DNA from: Chryseobacterium elymi
GTDB lineage: Bacteria > Bacteroidota > Bacteroidia > Flavobacteriales > Weeksellaceae
Assembly (NCBI RefSeq): GCF_003385495.1
Contig: NZ_QNUH01000003.1
Location: 62,001-126,000 of the forward strand
Direction of reading: 5' to 3'
Length of the DNA stretch: 64,000 nt
A program made the translations under genes and the position numbers. The first letter of the stretch is position 1. Every line of letters begins with the position of its first letter. The notes beneath the pieces were generated by a model that worked only from the letters and a program-made list of their open reading frames with translations, had not been told where the DNA came from and searched no databases. Shown in pieces: positions 1-9,500 of the stretch.

Positions 1-849
1 TGTTACATTAACAATTTTCTCTACTCCGTTTGCTCCGATAATAGCCGGAACCCCTAAGCAAATATCATTTTGCCCGTATTCACCTTCAAGCATTAGGGAA
101 CAAGGGATCATTTTCTTCTGGTCGCAAGCGATCGCCTGAACCATTACAGAAACTGCTGCACCCGGTGCATACCAAGCTGAAGTCCCTAATAATTTAGTTA
201 ATGTAGCTCCTCCTACTTTAGTTTCCTCGATAACATATTTTTGTTGCTCGTCACTTAAGAATTCAGTTACAGGAATACCATTTCTTGTAGCTTTGCTTAA
301 TAATGGTAGCATTCCCGTGTCGCTGTGTGCAGCGATTACCATCCCGTCCACGTCAGAAATAGGACTTTCCAATGCTTCAGCCAATCTGTATTTGAATCTT
401 GCAGAATCCAATGCACCACCCATTCCGATGATCTTGTGCTTAGGAAGACCTGAAGTTTTGTGTACCAGATAAGCCATAGTATCCATTGGGTTAGAAACTA
501 CGATGATAATAACTTCCGGAGAATTCTTTACTAAATTTTCAGTAACTTCTTTCACAATACCGGCGTTGATACCAATTAGTTCCTCTCTTGTCATTCCAGG
601 CTTTCTTGGAATACCTGAAGTGATCACTGCTACATGAGAACCTGCAGTTTTGCTGTAATCTCCTGTTGTTCCGGTAATTTTTGTATCGAATCCGTTAAGC
701 GATGCTGTTTGCATCAAATCCATTGCTTTACCTTCAGCAAATCCTTCTTTAATATCTACTAAAACTACTTCTGAACAGAAGTTTTTCATTGCGATGTATT
801 CTGCACAGCTTGCTCCTACAGCGCCTGCACCTACTACAGTTACTTTCAT
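1..849 (-). CDS. mdh: Malate dehydrogenase, 3' end cut by window edge
   Basis: NAD-dependent malate dehydrogenase of the TCA cycle (malate to oxaloacetate, cytosolic). The minus-strand frame opens at ATG 849-847 and stays open to base 1, giving 283 codons; the family is usually about 310 aa, so only the C-terminus is missing. Visible features: N-terminal Rossmann dinucleotide motif MKVTVVGAGAVGAS, an IPRKPGMTREEL loop with the substrate-binding arginines, VSNPMDTMAYL, and the catalytic-histidine region reading AAHSDTGMLPL. It is a single gene with 116 bp before the next gene. The family call is firm; lactate dehydrogenase is less likely because of the malate-type IPRKPGM loop. Confidence 0.93.
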   Translation of the reverse strand, partial: MKVTVVGAGAVGASCAEYIAMKNFCSEVVLVDIKEGFAEGKAMDLMQTASLNGFDTKITGTTGDYSKTAGSHVAVITSGIPRKPGMTREELIGINAGIVKEVTENLVKNSPEVIIIVVSNPMDTMAYLVHKTSGLPKHKIIGMGGALDSARFKYRLAEALESPISDVDGMVIAAHSDTGMLPLLSKATRNGIPVTEFLSDEQQKYVIEETKVGGATLTKLLGTSAWYAPGAAVSVMVQAIACDQKKMIPCSLMLEGEYGQNDICLGVPAIIGANGVEKIVNVT

Positions 850-912
850 ATTGTATACTTTTTTTTAATTATTTTTTAGTTTAGTTTAAAAATTGAAACG
901 CCCAAATTTAAC

Positions 913-946
913 AATTCCTGAAAATGTGGGCAATTTTTCAGGAATT
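913..946 (-). terminator. Terminator hairpin after heme oxygenase gene
   Basis: Perfect 12-bp inverted repeat (AATTCCTGAAAA, 913-924, with its complement at 935-946), about 20 bases past the heme oxygenase stop on the minus strand. The T-tract is weak. Confidence 0.55.
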
Positions 947-965
947 TAATTGAGGTTCAAAGAAA

Positions 966-1517
966 TTAATTGACGTTCAGTAAAAATGTATATAGCTTTT
1001 TTGCTCCCGACAGCACCTCATTGTAATTTTCCTCGGTAACTTCAGTATCCAAAACCTCTTTAAAGTTTTTCCACATCGAGCCCGTATTTTCCTGGTAACA
1101 TCCGAAGAAATTGAAGGTCACATCATCAAAACCTTCTGTTTTAGAAAGCTGTTTGGCGATCACATTTCCACCTAAAGTAGAACCTTCTATCACGTACATC
1201 GCTCCCAAAGCTTCATGTTCATTATTAAACTCAAGATTGTGGGATGCATCCTGATTTTCCAGAGAAAGGCTTTCAAGATCCTTTTCGATAAGGGAAAGTT
1301 TTTTCCTGTCGCTGAGCTGAAGTTTCTCCGAATACTTATCAGAAAGACTTCTGAATATTTTATCTTCACTGTGAAGAAGCATCAGATAATTTGTATTGAT
1401 GATCTTTTTGTAATCTTCTAATGTGAAGGTCTTATTAAAAATTTTTTCAGAATTGAAAAGTTTCTCTGCAGCATCGTGATATTCCGCTGTATTTTGCTTA
1501 AGATACTCTGATACCAT
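966..1517 (-). CDS. bphO: Biliverdin-producing heme oxygenase (BphO-like)
   Basis: Opens heme to biliverdin IX-alpha, CO and iron; in phytochrome operons this supplies the bilin chromophore. The 183 aa protein has the family's usual bacterial size. It carries an N-terminal TAEYHDAAE segment whose His should be the proximal heme ligand, and the glycine-rich distal-helix motif YVIEGSTLGG. The start chosen is ATG 1517, 27 bases after the phytochrome stop; a longer frame from 1574 would overlap that gene and add an unrelated 19 aa. It is directly downstream of the bacteriophytochrome kinase on the same strand, so the pair is very probably co-transcribed. The electron donor is not visible here. 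Confidence 0.9.
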   Translation of the reverse strand: MVSEYLKQNTAEYHDAAEKLFNSEKIFNKTFTLEDYKKIINTNYLMLLHSEDKIFRSLSDKYSEKLQLSDRKKLSLIEKDLESLSLENQDASHNLEFNNEHEALGAMYVIEGSTLGGNVIAKQLSKTEGFDDVTFNFFGCYQENTGSMWKNFKEVLDTEVTEENYNEVLSGAKKLYTFLLNVN

Positions 1518-1543
1518 AAATAAGGATTTAAAGTTTTCCAAAT

Positions 1544-3733
1544 TTACGGTTTTTTGAACGTTAAAATAAAACAAGTCCCTTCTTTATTGCTCTCATAATC
1601 CACATTTCCACCGATACGTTTCATAATTCTGTGCACAATAGACAGCCCTATACCATTTCCTTTGAATGTTTTAGCATTATCCATCCTGTTGAATATCTTG
1701 AACATTTTATGCTTTTCCTGCTCAGGAATTCCAATACCGTTATCTGAGATTCTGTATACAACAGTTCTGCCTTCTTCAGTTCCCCAGATTTCCACTTTTG
1801 GTTCTTCCTGATTTGAAGAATATTTTACAGCATTATTGATGATATTTAAAAATACCTGATGAAGCATCGTTTTATCCGAAAGTACATCGGGACATTCTTT
1901 AATTGTGATTATGCTTTTCGGACTATCGAAGGTGATCTTTGCATTTTCCGATATTTTCTGGATCATATTCAGAGGCTGCAGGCATTGCAGTTCTATCTCG
2001 CTGTGTTTGGCACGGCTTAGCTGGAGTACATCGTGCATCATTTCTGCCATGTTGTCGATTTCTTCAACAATAGAATTCAGCTTATTTTTATTTTTTTCCG
2101 TTTTTTCAAAATTAGAAAGCAGCATCTGTGCATTCAGTTTCATCACGGTTAAAGGTGTTCCCAGATCATGAGAGATGGTGTAAGAAAAACTGTCAAGCTC
2201 TTCATTTACCTTTCTCAGTTCATTATTCAGTGCTTTGATCGCGTTGTAATGCTTATGAGAGGTTTCCAGGATCACATCGCGGACAGCCTGTACCGAAACG
2301 ACATCTCTGGCATTCCATCTCTTTGAATTTCCTTTGATATTTTCTGTAAAAATCTGGAAAGAGGTTCTTGGCGAAACAACCTGTATTTCCTTACCGTCCT
2401 GCAGCAATACTTCTACTTTCTTCTCAGGATTTCCGGCCCAGTCGATATGTTCATCAAACTCTTTACGGAACCAGATAAGCATTTCTTTTTTGCTCCTTTC
2501 AATAAAGTAAATAATGATTCCGGCTGCATTTTCATCCAGTCCCAGTTCCTCGCCATGATCTTTAAGGAAGCTTCTGCTCACAAAAATACTTTCAGCCGTA
2601 TTCTCAAGGGCCCAATGTGCAATTGTATCAATAATCCCGTTTTCAGGAACCACTCCAACAGTAACCGTATTTCCTTCCGAAATAATAGCTAAACCATCTG
2701 CCTCAGGCAGTTTTCTTATCTTTCCTTTATTGTCTACAAGAGAATCAAAAAGATTATTATGTTTCAAAAACTCCGCTTTCAGCTGGGACGATTTTTCGTT
2801 CAGCTCCAGACGGTATTTCAGTTCATTTTTAGATTTAAATGAAGAATAGGCATTGGAAGCCAGAGCCGTAAAAATCCCTGCCTGTACCCTGTCTTCAAGA
2901 TCAATATGCTTGGCCTCCGAATTCTGGCAGGTAACCAGACCCCAAAGATGGTCCTCGATAATAATAGACACACTGAAACTGGAAGAAGCTCCGGAATTTT
3001 TAATATACTGCCCATGAACAGGTGACATTCCTCTTGAAGCCACAAAAGTAAGATCAATATTTTCATCCGTTCTGCTTATCAGCGGAACCGTTTCAGCATA
3101 TACATTACTAAATATTCTTTTTCTTTTCTTTAAATAAAGCTCTCTGGCCTGCCTTGGAATATCAGATTCAGGGTAATAAAGTCCCAGATAGCTTTCCATA
3201 TTATCATTCCTTCTTTCTGCAATCACTTTTCCCGAGCCGTCCATCATAAATTTATAAACCATCATCCGGTCATAATTCACAATTTTAGAAAGCGTACTTA
3301 GCAATTGTTCCCACAGTTCTTTCTCATTATCTATGACATAAAAATTGTCATACTTATTAGAAATGCGCTTATTGGGATTTTTCAGTACCGCCTCAAATTC
3401 AAGGAAAATATGTTTACCGCTTCTGAAAACAGAAAAATGATATTCTTTTCCACGGATAAATACTTTATCAAAATGCGTCTCATTTTCTCTTCTTGTAAAG
3501 TCCTGCAAGGAATTATAAAGATCGGAGTCAATAACAGTATGGAAGATTTCAGGAAAATCCACAAGGCTTCTTCCAAAAAGCTGTTCCGCATTTCCGATTC
3601 TGAATATATCCGTAATATTCCGGCTGAAAAAAGTGATGGATTGAGATTCTGCATCAATGCCAATCAGGTATCCAAAACTTTGTATATACCCAGGAATATG
3701 GATGGGTTCCTCATGACACTCTACAAAATTCAT
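1544..3733 (-). CDS. bphP: Bacteriophytochrome sensor histidine kinase
   Basis: Red/far-red light sensor kinase of 729 aa. Domain order: N-terminal PAS with Cys6 just before EPIHIPGYIQ, the thioether attachment site for biliverdin in bacteriophytochromes; GAF domain (about 130-320) with YPESDIPRQARELY (the PASDIP region) and the chromophore-pocket His in SPVHGQY; PHY domain with the tongue motif PRTSF near 455; HisKA phospho-acceptor His in SHDLGTPL; and HATPase_c with NNAVKYS, DNGIGIP and GNGIGLS boxes. All residues expected for a working kinase are present. No response regulator is adjacent, so the partner must be encoded elsewhere. The heme oxygenase that makes the chromophore follows at once. 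A near-palindrome sits just before the start codon. Confidence 0.95.
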   Translation of the reverse strand: MNFVECHEEPIHIPGYIQSFGYLIGIDAESQSITFFSRNITDIFRIGNAEQLFGRSLVDFPEIFHTVIDSDLYNSLQDFTRRENETHFDKVFIRGKEYHFSVFRSGKHIFLEFEAVLKNPNKRISNKYDNFYVIDNEKELWEQLLSTLSKIVNYDRMMVYKFMMDGSGKVIAERRNDNMESYLGLYYPESDIPRQARELYLKKRKRIFSNVYAETVPLISRTDENIDLTFVASRGMSPVHGQYIKNSGASSSFSVSIIIEDHLWGLVTCQNSEAKHIDLEDRVQAGIFTALASNAYSSFKSKNELKYRLELNEKSSQLKAEFLKHNNLFDSLVDNKGKIRKLPEADGLAIISEGNTVTVGVVPENGIIDTIAHWALENTAESIFVSRSFLKDHGEELGLDENAAGIIIYFIERSKKEMLIWFRKEFDEHIDWAGNPEKKVEVLLQDGKEIQVVSPRTSFQIFTENIKGNSKRWNARDVVSVQAVRDVILETSHKHYNAIKALNNELRKVNEELDSFSYTISHDLGTPLTVMKLNAQMLLSNFEKTEKNKNKLNSIVEEIDNMAEMMHDVLQLSRAKHSEIELQCLQPLNMIQKISENAKITFDSPKSIITIKECPDVLSDKTMLHQVFLNIINNAVKYSSNQEEPKVEIWGTEEGRTVVYRISDNGIGIPEQEKHKMFKIFNRMDNAKTFKGNGIGLSIVHRIMKRIGGNVDYESNKEGTCFILTFKKP

Positions 3734-3739
3734 ATATTT

Positions 3740-3755
3740 CTTTGATCTATCAAAG
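3740..3755 (-). promoter_or_regulatory. Near-palindrome just upstream of bphP start
   Basis: CTTTGATctATCAAAG: two 7-base arms around a 2-base centre, ending 6 bases before the bphP ATG. It could be an operator or a small hairpin over the ribosome binding region. The arms resemble Crp/Fnr half-sites (TTGAT/ATCAA), but the spacing is two rather than four bases, so a Crp/Fnr site is doubtful. Confidence 0.35.
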
Positions 3756-4111
3756 ATAACGATTTTTTTAACGGCATATTACTTTGTGGTATTAAATCAC
3801 GAAAGACCTTAAAGCAACACTATGTCGGTAATTAACACGATTAATAGATCTTATTTTCAGCTTAAATACTCTATTTCTTCAATATCAATTAAAGGGTTTA
3901 TTCATAATATACTAAAAATTTTATGGCAAATCAAGTTTAATTTTATGATCATGATTCATCACATGAATTTTGTATTAACACCAAAATAATTATGTTAATT
4001 AATGCAAAATTTATTAAATTTATGTCACCAAACAAGGAATACGCTTGGGGAAATTAAATTATTTTTCATTATTTTCAATAAAACCTTCACTTAAATTCAA
4101 ATAACACGACT
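3756..4111. other. AT-rich intergenic region between bphP and dicarboxylate module
   Basis: About 355 bases between divergent transcription units. It should hold the promoters of bphP (minus) and of the porin/transporter/Sdh run (plus). I see no clean TAnnTTTG element or palindromic operator for the plus side. It contains only AT-rich sequence and short direct TTAATTA-like words. Confidence 0.5.
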
Positions 4112-4249
4112 ATGAAAAAGTTCCCTTTAATAATTATCACCCCTATTTGTATATTAGGAATCAGTATAAAGGAAATTACAAAGATTCCAGTTCATAGAAT
4201 GAGTAGCAATCATTGGAGTCAGTACCTTTCAAATTCCCAGAACTTTTAA
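4112..4249 (+). CDS. Putative 45-aa small exported or membrane protein
   Basis: An ATG opens 45 codons beginning MKKFPLIIITPICILGISIK, a basic start followed by about 15 hydrophobic residues, then a short polar tail ending SNSQNF. It resembles a signal anchor or signal peptide with little mature protein. It lies 24 bases before the porin start on the same strand, at the head of the dicarboxylate module, so it could be a leader or accessory peptide of that operon. I do not recognise a family. Short length and lack of any known motif keep confidence low; conservation upstream of orthologous porin genes would decide. Confidence 0.4.
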   Translation: MKKFPLIIITPICILGISIKEITKIPVHRMSSNHWSQYLSNSQNF

Positions 4250-4273
4250 ATAATAATCATTAACACAAATACT

Positions 4274-5434
4274 ATGACCCTTTTTTCACTAAAAAAGAGA
4301 AGTCTTTTACTATGCATTTTACTGGTTGCTTTTTCAGCCAATGCGCAGATCCAGGATTCACTTCACCCGGATAAACAGGAAGAAGACCCTATAAAATACC
4401 CTATACTTCAGATCAAAGGACTTTTTCAGGCACGCTATCTCGTAGGTATGACTGAAGATGTCGATGTGAACGGTCTGCATCATGCAGACGGATCAGGAAC
4501 CAGCAACAATTTCATGCTCAAATATATGAGGGTCCAGGTACGTGCACAAATCAGCAAAAGAACAGAAGTCGTGGCACTCGCCAATTTCGCTGACTTCAAA
4601 AACGATCCTAAAAGCAGGGTCCTTGAAAATGCTTATCTGAAATATACTTTCAACCCTAAATTAGCCTTTACTGTCGGTCAGTTCAGGCCTTGGTTTGGGA
4701 TTGAGGAAACATATCCTATCGACATCATTAAGTCTCTGGATTGGTCCAATCAATATACAGAATTCGGAAAACTGGGCTGGACGAGCTTTCAGATCGGACT
4801 TTCTGCCACCGGACAGCTTCAGTTAGGAAAAATTCCTTTCCAATATGCAGTATCAGTCGTCAACGGAAACGGAAAGAATCAGATTAATGACAATGATAAC
4901 GGGAAGCAATATTCTACAAGATTGGTTTTTGGTCTGTCTAAAAAATACAATTTTAATGTCGGACTGAACGGAGGTATCGGCGAAGTTTTGAGTAAAAAAG
5001 TATATGCAGTAGGGATTGACCTCAGCTCACTGATCCAGTTTGACCCGAAATGGAGCCTTGATATGCAGCTGGAAGCCAAACAGGCAACCAATCATGTCCT
5101 TTACAACACAATCGATCCGGAGCTGAGACCTTCGAATCCTGACCAGTATCTGATCCGTGGGGCTTATTTCCTTCCGAATGTAAGATACGAGATTAATCAT
5201 AAAAACCTCAGCGCTTTTGAACTGTCCTGCCGGTATGAATATCTGGATACTAACTTCAGGCTTAATTCTAACCCAAGACAAACCATCACTCCTATGCTCG
5301 GACTGGAGTTCCTGAAAAACTACGGCGCAAGAATCCAGCTGGGCGTACAGTTTGACCGTTACAAGCATCAGGTAGAAAACACATCACAATACAATAATAA
5401 TCTATTCATTGTTCAGGTACAAAGTAGATTTTAA
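4274..5434 (+). CDS. Porin, phosphate-selective porin O/P family
   Basis: Outer-membrane beta-barrel porin of 386 aa. It starts with a clear Sec signal peptide (hydrophobic run ending FSANAQ, cleaved about residue 25). The rest alternates polar and aromatic residues in strand-length blocks and ends in a C-terminal phenylalanine (VQSRF), the usual barrel-assembly signal. Features such as YMRVQVRAQIS, ENAYLKYTF and GQFRPWFGIEE fit the O/P porin family, in which the phosphate name rarely reflects the real substrate. It is 21 bases before a dicarboxylate carrier gene and in the same run as succinate dehydrogenase/fumarate reductase, so I infer it passes C4-dicarboxylates across the outer membrane. 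Confidence 0.85.
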   Translation: MTLFSLKKRSLLLCILLVAFSANAQIQDSLHPDKQEEDPIKYPILQIKGLFQARYLVGMTEDVDVNGLHHADGSGTSNNFMLKYMRVQVRAQISKRTEVVALANFADFKNDPKSRVLENAYLKYTFNPKLAFTVGQFRPWFGIEETYPIDIIKSLDWSNQYTEFGKLGWTSFQIGLSATGQLQLGKIPFQYAVSVVNGNGKNQINDNDNGKQYSTRLVFGLSKKYNFNVGLNGGIGEVLSKKVYAVGIDLSSLIQFDPKWSLDMQLEAKQATNHVLYNTIDPELRPSNPDQYLIRGAYFLPNVRYEINHKNLSAFELSCRYEYLDTNFRLNSNPRQTITPMLGLEFLKNYGARIQLGVQFDRYKHQVENTSQYNNNLFIVQVQSRF

Positions 5435-5455
5435 CCGCTTAAATATTTATAGATC

Positions 5456-6886
5456 ATGAAAGAAATTAATATCACAAATATCGCGATAACGTTTGCCGTT
5501 GCGCTGATCATATGGTTTATTCCTGCCCCGGAAGGTGTCGCTGAAAATGCCTGGCATCTGTTTGCTATTTTTGCCGCTACCATCTTAGGAATTATCCTTA
5601 AAGCCGCCCCCATGGGAACCATGTGTATGATGGCTATTGCATTTACGGCGCTTACCCAAGTAGTGGCACCGGGAGATGCCGGAAAATCCATCACGAAAGC
5701 ATTATCAGGTTTTGGAGATAAAGTGATCTGGCTGATCGGGATTTCATTCTTTATTGCCAGAGGGTTTATCAAAACCGGCCTGGGAAACAGGATTGCCTTT
5801 TTATTCATCAGAATCTTCGGTAAAAGCTCGTTGGGACTGGCTTACGGCCTGGGATTAGCCGATGTATGCCTGGCTCCGGCCATTCCTAGTAATACCGCAA
5901 GAGGTGGCGGAATCATCTACCCGATTATGAAATCTATGGCCATCAGTTTCGATTCTGTTCCTGAAAAGCCGGAAACCCACAGAAAACTAGGTTCTTTCCT
6001 TACCCTGAACAGTTACTATATGAATCTCATTGCTTCATCCATGTTTCTTACCGGAACAGCAAGTAACCCGATGTGTCAGAAATTTGCAGCCAATTTAGGG
6101 ATCAATATTACGTGGATGTCATGGGCTGCAGCCGGTTTCGTTCCGGGGTTGGTGGCATTCTTTGTCGTGCCTTTGGTTTTATACAAATTATATCCGCCTG
6201 AATTGAAAAAAACAGGTGATGCCCCGAAAATGGCCGCTCAGAAATTAAAAGAAATGGGACCTATTTCCAGAAATGAATGGCTGATGCTCTTTGCTTTCTT
6301 TATTCTCTTAGCCCTTTGGATATTTGGAGGAGCATTATCTATAGATGCTACAACAACCGCTTTCATTGGATTGACTATGCTGCTTCTTACTTCCGTATTG
6401 ACCTGGGAAGATATCAAAGGTGAAAAAGGGGCCTGGGACACGATTGTCTGGTTTGCTGTTCTGGTAATGATGGCCAGTTCTTTGAATGAGCTCGGTTTCA
6501 TTGGCTGGTTCAGTGATCTGATCAAAGTAAAAATAGGCGGATTAAGCTGGCAGGTTGCCTTTCCGGTAATTATTGTCGTATACTTTTTCAGTCACTATAT
6601 TTTTGCGAGTGCAACGGCTCACGTAGCTGCTATGTATGCCGCCTTATTGGGAGTTGGTGTTTCTTTAGGAATTCCACCGATGTTACTGGCGATGATGCTT
6701 GGTTTCCTAGGCTCAATTTACGGGGTACTTACCCATTATGGCCACGGTCCTGCTCCGGTATTTTACGGAAGCGGCTATGTCGAACTGAAAGCCTGGTGGC
6801 TGAGAGGTCTTGAAATCGGGATCGTGTTACTCATCATCTATATGGTAGTCGGAGGACTGTGGATGAAAGTTTTAGGGTATTACTAA
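5456..6886 (+). CDS. DASS-family (CitT/SLC13-like) dicarboxylate transporter
   Basis: Inner-membrane anion carrier of 476 aa with about a dozen hydrophobic segments. The two family signature loops are present: PSNTARGGGIIYPI near residue 145 and ASATAHVAAMYAALL near 385, the SNT and SAT substrate/cation-binding motifs of the DASS fold. This plant 2-oxoglutarate/malate-translocator-like branch includes electroneutral succinate/fumarate/citrate exchangers. It sits between a porin and the succinate dehydrogenase/fumarate reductase genes with 17-21 base gaps. The inferred job is exchange of fumarate or malate for succinate, or uptake of C4-dicarboxylates for oxidation. Substrate and coupling ion cannot be read from sequence. 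Confidence 0.88.
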   Translation: MKEINITNIAITFAVALIIWFIPAPEGVAENAWHLFAIFAATILGIILKAAPMGTMCMMAIAFTALTQVVAPGDAGKSITKALSGFGDKVIWLIGISFFIARGFIKTGLGNRIAFLFIRIFGKSSLGLAYGLGLADVCLAPAIPSNTARGGGIIYPIMKSMAISFDSVPEKPETHRKLGSFLTLNSYYMNLIASSMFLTGTASNPMCQKFAANLGINITWMSWAAAGFVPGLVAFFVVPLVLYKLYPPELKKTGDAPKMAAQKLKEMGPISRNEWLMLFAFFILLALWIFGGALSIDATTTAFIGLTMLLLTSVLTWEDIKGEKGAWDTIVWFAVLVMMASSLNELGFIGWFSDLIKVKIGGLSWQVAFPVIIVVYFFSHYIFASATAHVAAMYAALLGVGVSLGIPPMLLAMMLGFLGSIYGVLTHYGHGPAPVFYGSGYVELKAWWLRGLEIGIVLLIIYMVVGGLWMKVLGYY

Positions 6887-6903
6887 TCATTAAATAAAAA
6901 ATT

Positions 6904-7560
6904 ATGCTGTCAACTTTGTCAAGAAAAATGCTGATGTGCCTTACAGGACTATTCCTGAGCTTCTTCCTGTTGATCCATTTCTTGGGAAACCTCCAGCTGT
7001 TTCTTCCACCGGAACAGGCACACCATCAGTTTAATGCCTATTCACATTTTCTTTCCGGAAATATTCTGATCAAGATGGTTTCATATGTGTTGTATGCAAG
7101 TATTATCCTGCATGCCCTGGACGGATTGGTCATTACTTTAAAAAATAAAAAATCGGGAGGCAGTTATCAGTCGGAAAGACGTGGAAGAGCCAGTAAATGG
7201 TATTCCCGTAATATGGGAATTCTGGGAACGCTGATTCTGATCTTTTTGGTGATCCACTTTCAGAATTTCTGGTACGTCTACAAATTTGGAAACCCACCGC
7301 TGGACGACAACGGAAATAAGGATTTGTATATTCTTGTCGTAACGGTATTCAAAGAATGGTGGTACGTTATCATTTACGTAGTATCAATGGGAGCTTTATG
7401 CTATCACCTCATTCATGGGATTCACAGTGCGGCCAGAACGCTGGGATTATACCATCCTAAGTTTGTCAAATGGTTCAAAACTGCCGGAATTGTCTATTCA
7501 GTAATTATCAGCGTAGGTTTTGCGCTGATGCCGGTTTACGTATTCTTTACTGCCCATTAA
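6904..7560 (+). CDS. sdhC: Succinate dehydrogenase/fumarate reductase cytochrome b subunit
   Basis: Membrane anchor of 218 aa, of the b558-type single-subunit family that anchors succinate:menaquinone oxidoreductases. Five hydrophobic helices are visible. Histidines suited to ligate two b hemes lie in LLIHFLGN (His25), [17 protein letters not shown] and [11 protein letters not shown]. One anchor subunit instead of separate C and D subunits is the usual Bacteroidota arrangement. It starts 17 bases after the transporter and is followed 11 bases later by the flavoprotein. Menaquinone as partner is inferred from the family and the phylum. Confidence 0.93.
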   Translation: MLSTLSRKMLMCLTGLFLSFFLLIHFLGNLQLFLPPEQAHHQFNAYSHFLSGNILIKMVSYVLYASIILHALDGLVITLKNKKSGGSYQSERRGRASKWYSRNMGILGTLILIFLVIHFQNFWYVYKFGNPPLDDNGNKDLYILVVTVFKEWWYVIIYVVSMGALCYHLIHGIHSAARTLGLYHPKFVKWFKTAGIVYSVIISVGFALMPVYVFFTAH

Positions 7561-7571
7561 AAAGAAAAGTT

Positions 7572-9488
7572 ATGATCTTAAATTCAAAAATACCTCAAGG
7601 CCCGTTGGAACAAAAATGGGACAACTATAAAAAGAAAGCTAAGCTCGTCAATCCTGCTAACCGTAAAAAGCTGGACATTATTGTTGTGGGAACCGGACTG
7701 GCAGGAAGCTCAGTTGCGGCTTCTCTGGGTGAGATGGGCTACAATGTGAAATCATTCTGTTTCCAGGACAGCCCGAGGAGAGCCCATTCCGTGGCCGCGC
7801 AAGGCGGTGTGAATGCCGCTAAAAATTATAAAAACGATGGCGACAGCGTCTATAGAATGTTTGCAGATACGCTGAAAGGAGGAGATTTCAGAGCCCGTGA
7901 AGCCAATGTATACCGAATGGCGGAGTGTTCTCTGAACCTCATCGATCAGGCCGTAGCGCAGGGCGTTCCGTTCGGACGTGAATATGGTGGCTACCTTAAT
8001 AACCGTTCCTTCGGTGGTGTTCAGGTGAGCCGGACGTTTTATGCAAGAGGACAGACCGGACAACAACTTCTTCTGGGAGCCTACCAGGCACTGATGAGGC
8101 AGGTTGGAAAAGGCACAGTACAGCTGTATTCCAGACATGAAATGCTTGATCTGGTCATGATTGATGGAAAAGCAAGAGGAATTATTGTAAGAAATCTAGA
8201 TACAGGGGAAATTGAAAGACATGCGGCACATGCTGTTGTTCTGGCAACGGGAGGTTATGGAAAAATTTATTATCTCTCAACCTTAGCCATGGGATGTAAC
8301 GGTTCTGCGATCTGGCGGGCTCACAAAAAAGGAGCTTTAATGGCTTCCCCCAGCTGGATTCAGGTACACCCCACTTCTCTTCCGCAATCCGGAGATTATC
8401 AGTCTAAACTCACTCTGATGTCAGAATCATTGCGTAATGACGGAAGGATCTGGGTTCCTTTAAAAGCTGATGAAACCAGACCGCCTAATGATATTCCGGA
8501 AAACGAAAGAGATTATTACCTGGAACGCCGATATCCTGCTTTTGGAAACCTGGCTCCGAGAGATATTTCTTCCCGTGCAGCCAAAGAAAGAATTGACGCC
8601 GGTTTTGGAATCGGACCACTAAAAAATGCTGTTTATCTAGATTTTTCTAAAGCAATAAGAGAACAGGGAAAGGAAAAGATCCAGGAGAAATATGGCAATT
8701 TATTCGATATGTATCTTAAGATCACAGGATACAATGCCTATAATGAACCTATGATGATCTCTCCTTCTGCTCACTTTTCAATGGGTGGACTCTGGGTAGA
8801 TTATGAACTGATGACCACTATTCCCGGATTGTTTGCTTTGGGAGAAGCTAATTTTGCGGATCACGGAGCCAACAGACTGGGAGCCAATTCACTGCTGCAG
8901 GCTTCTGTAGACGGCTATTTTATTGCGCCTTACACCATTGCCAATTATCTGGCCGATGACATTCATACCGGAAAAATTTCAGCGGATGCTCCTGAGTTTG
9001 ATGTGGCAGAAAGGGCCGTTAAAGAACAGATTCAGAGTTTCATGGATATTAAAGGAACCAAAACAGTTGATTATTTCCATAAAACTTTGGGGAAACTTTT
9101 ATATGATTACTGCGGTCTGGCTAGAAATGAAGAAGGTTTAAAATACGCGATAGAAGAAATCAGGAAATTAAAACAGGAATTTTACAGAGATGTACGGGTT
9201 TCCGGACAAGGTAACCAGATGAATTCGGAACTTGAAAAAGCTGGCCGCATCGCCGATTATTTCGAGATCGGTGAGCTGATGTGCTATGACGCTTTAACCC
9301 GGAATGAATCCTGCGGTGCCCATTTCAGGGAAGAGTTTCAAACTCCGGACGGAGAAGCTTTAAGAAATGATGCTGAGTATCAGTTTATCTCCGCATGGGC
9401 ATGGAAAGGTGAGAGTACAGAACCGGAACTGATCAGGGAACCGCTGATATTTGAAGAAATACAGCCGACCGTAAGAAGCTACAAATAA
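7572..9488 (+). CDS. sdhA: Succinate dehydrogenase/fumarate reductase flavoprotein
   Basis: Catalytic FAD subunit of 638 aa interconverting succinate and fumarate. The N-terminal dinucleotide motif [19 protein letters not shown] is followed by the covalent-flavin segment [16 protein letters not shown], with the histidine that normally carries 8-alpha-linked FAD. Also visible: [17 protein letters not shown] (active-site Arg), [10 protein letters not shown] and the [12 protein letters not shown] cap. The start used is ATG 7572, 11 bases after sdhC. The frame extends upstream to 7470, but that would overlap sdhC by 91 bases with unrelated sequence. Direction of use (oxidation or fumarate respiration) is not determined by sequence. 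Confidence 0.96.
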   Translation: MILNSKIPQGPLEQKWDNYKKKAKLVNPANRKKLDIIVVGTGLAGSSVAASLGEMGYNVKSFCFQDSPRRAHSVAAQGGVNAAKNYKNDGDSVYRMFADTLKGGDFRAREANVYRMAECSLNLIDQAVAQGVPFGREYGGYLNNRSFGGVQVSRTFYARGQTGQQLLLGAYQALMRQVGKGTVQLYSRHEMLDLVMIDGKARGIIVRNLDTGEIERHAAHAVVLATGGYGKIYYLSTLAMGCNGSAIWRAHKKGALMASPSWIQVHPTSLPQSGDYQSKLTLMSESLRNDGRIWVPLKADETRPPNDIPENERDYYLERRYPAFGNLAPRDISSRAAKERIDAGFGIGPLKNAVYLDFSKAIREQGKEKIQEKYGNLFDMYLKITGYNAYNEPMMISPSAHFSMGGLWVDYELMTTIPGLFALGEANFADHGANRLGANSLLQASVDGYFIAPYTIANYLADDIHTGKISADAPEFDVAERAVKEQIQSFMDIKGTKTVDYFHKTLGKLLYDYCGLARNEEGLKYAIEEIRKLKQEFYRDVRVSGQGNQMNSELEKAGRIADYFEIGELMCYDALTRNESCGAHFREEFQTPDGEALRNDAEYQFISAWAWKGESTEPELIREPLIFEEIQPTVRSYK

Positions 9489-9500
9489 AAAACAAAAATT

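Noticed and set aside
3740..3755. Calling the bphP near-palindrome an Fnr box
   Set aside because: Half-sites are separated by two instead of four bases, so it was listed only as an unassigned element.
7470..7571. Upstream extension of the sdhA frame by 34 codons
   Set aside because: It lies inside sdhC in another frame and has no homology pattern; ATG 7572 gives the normal N-terminus.
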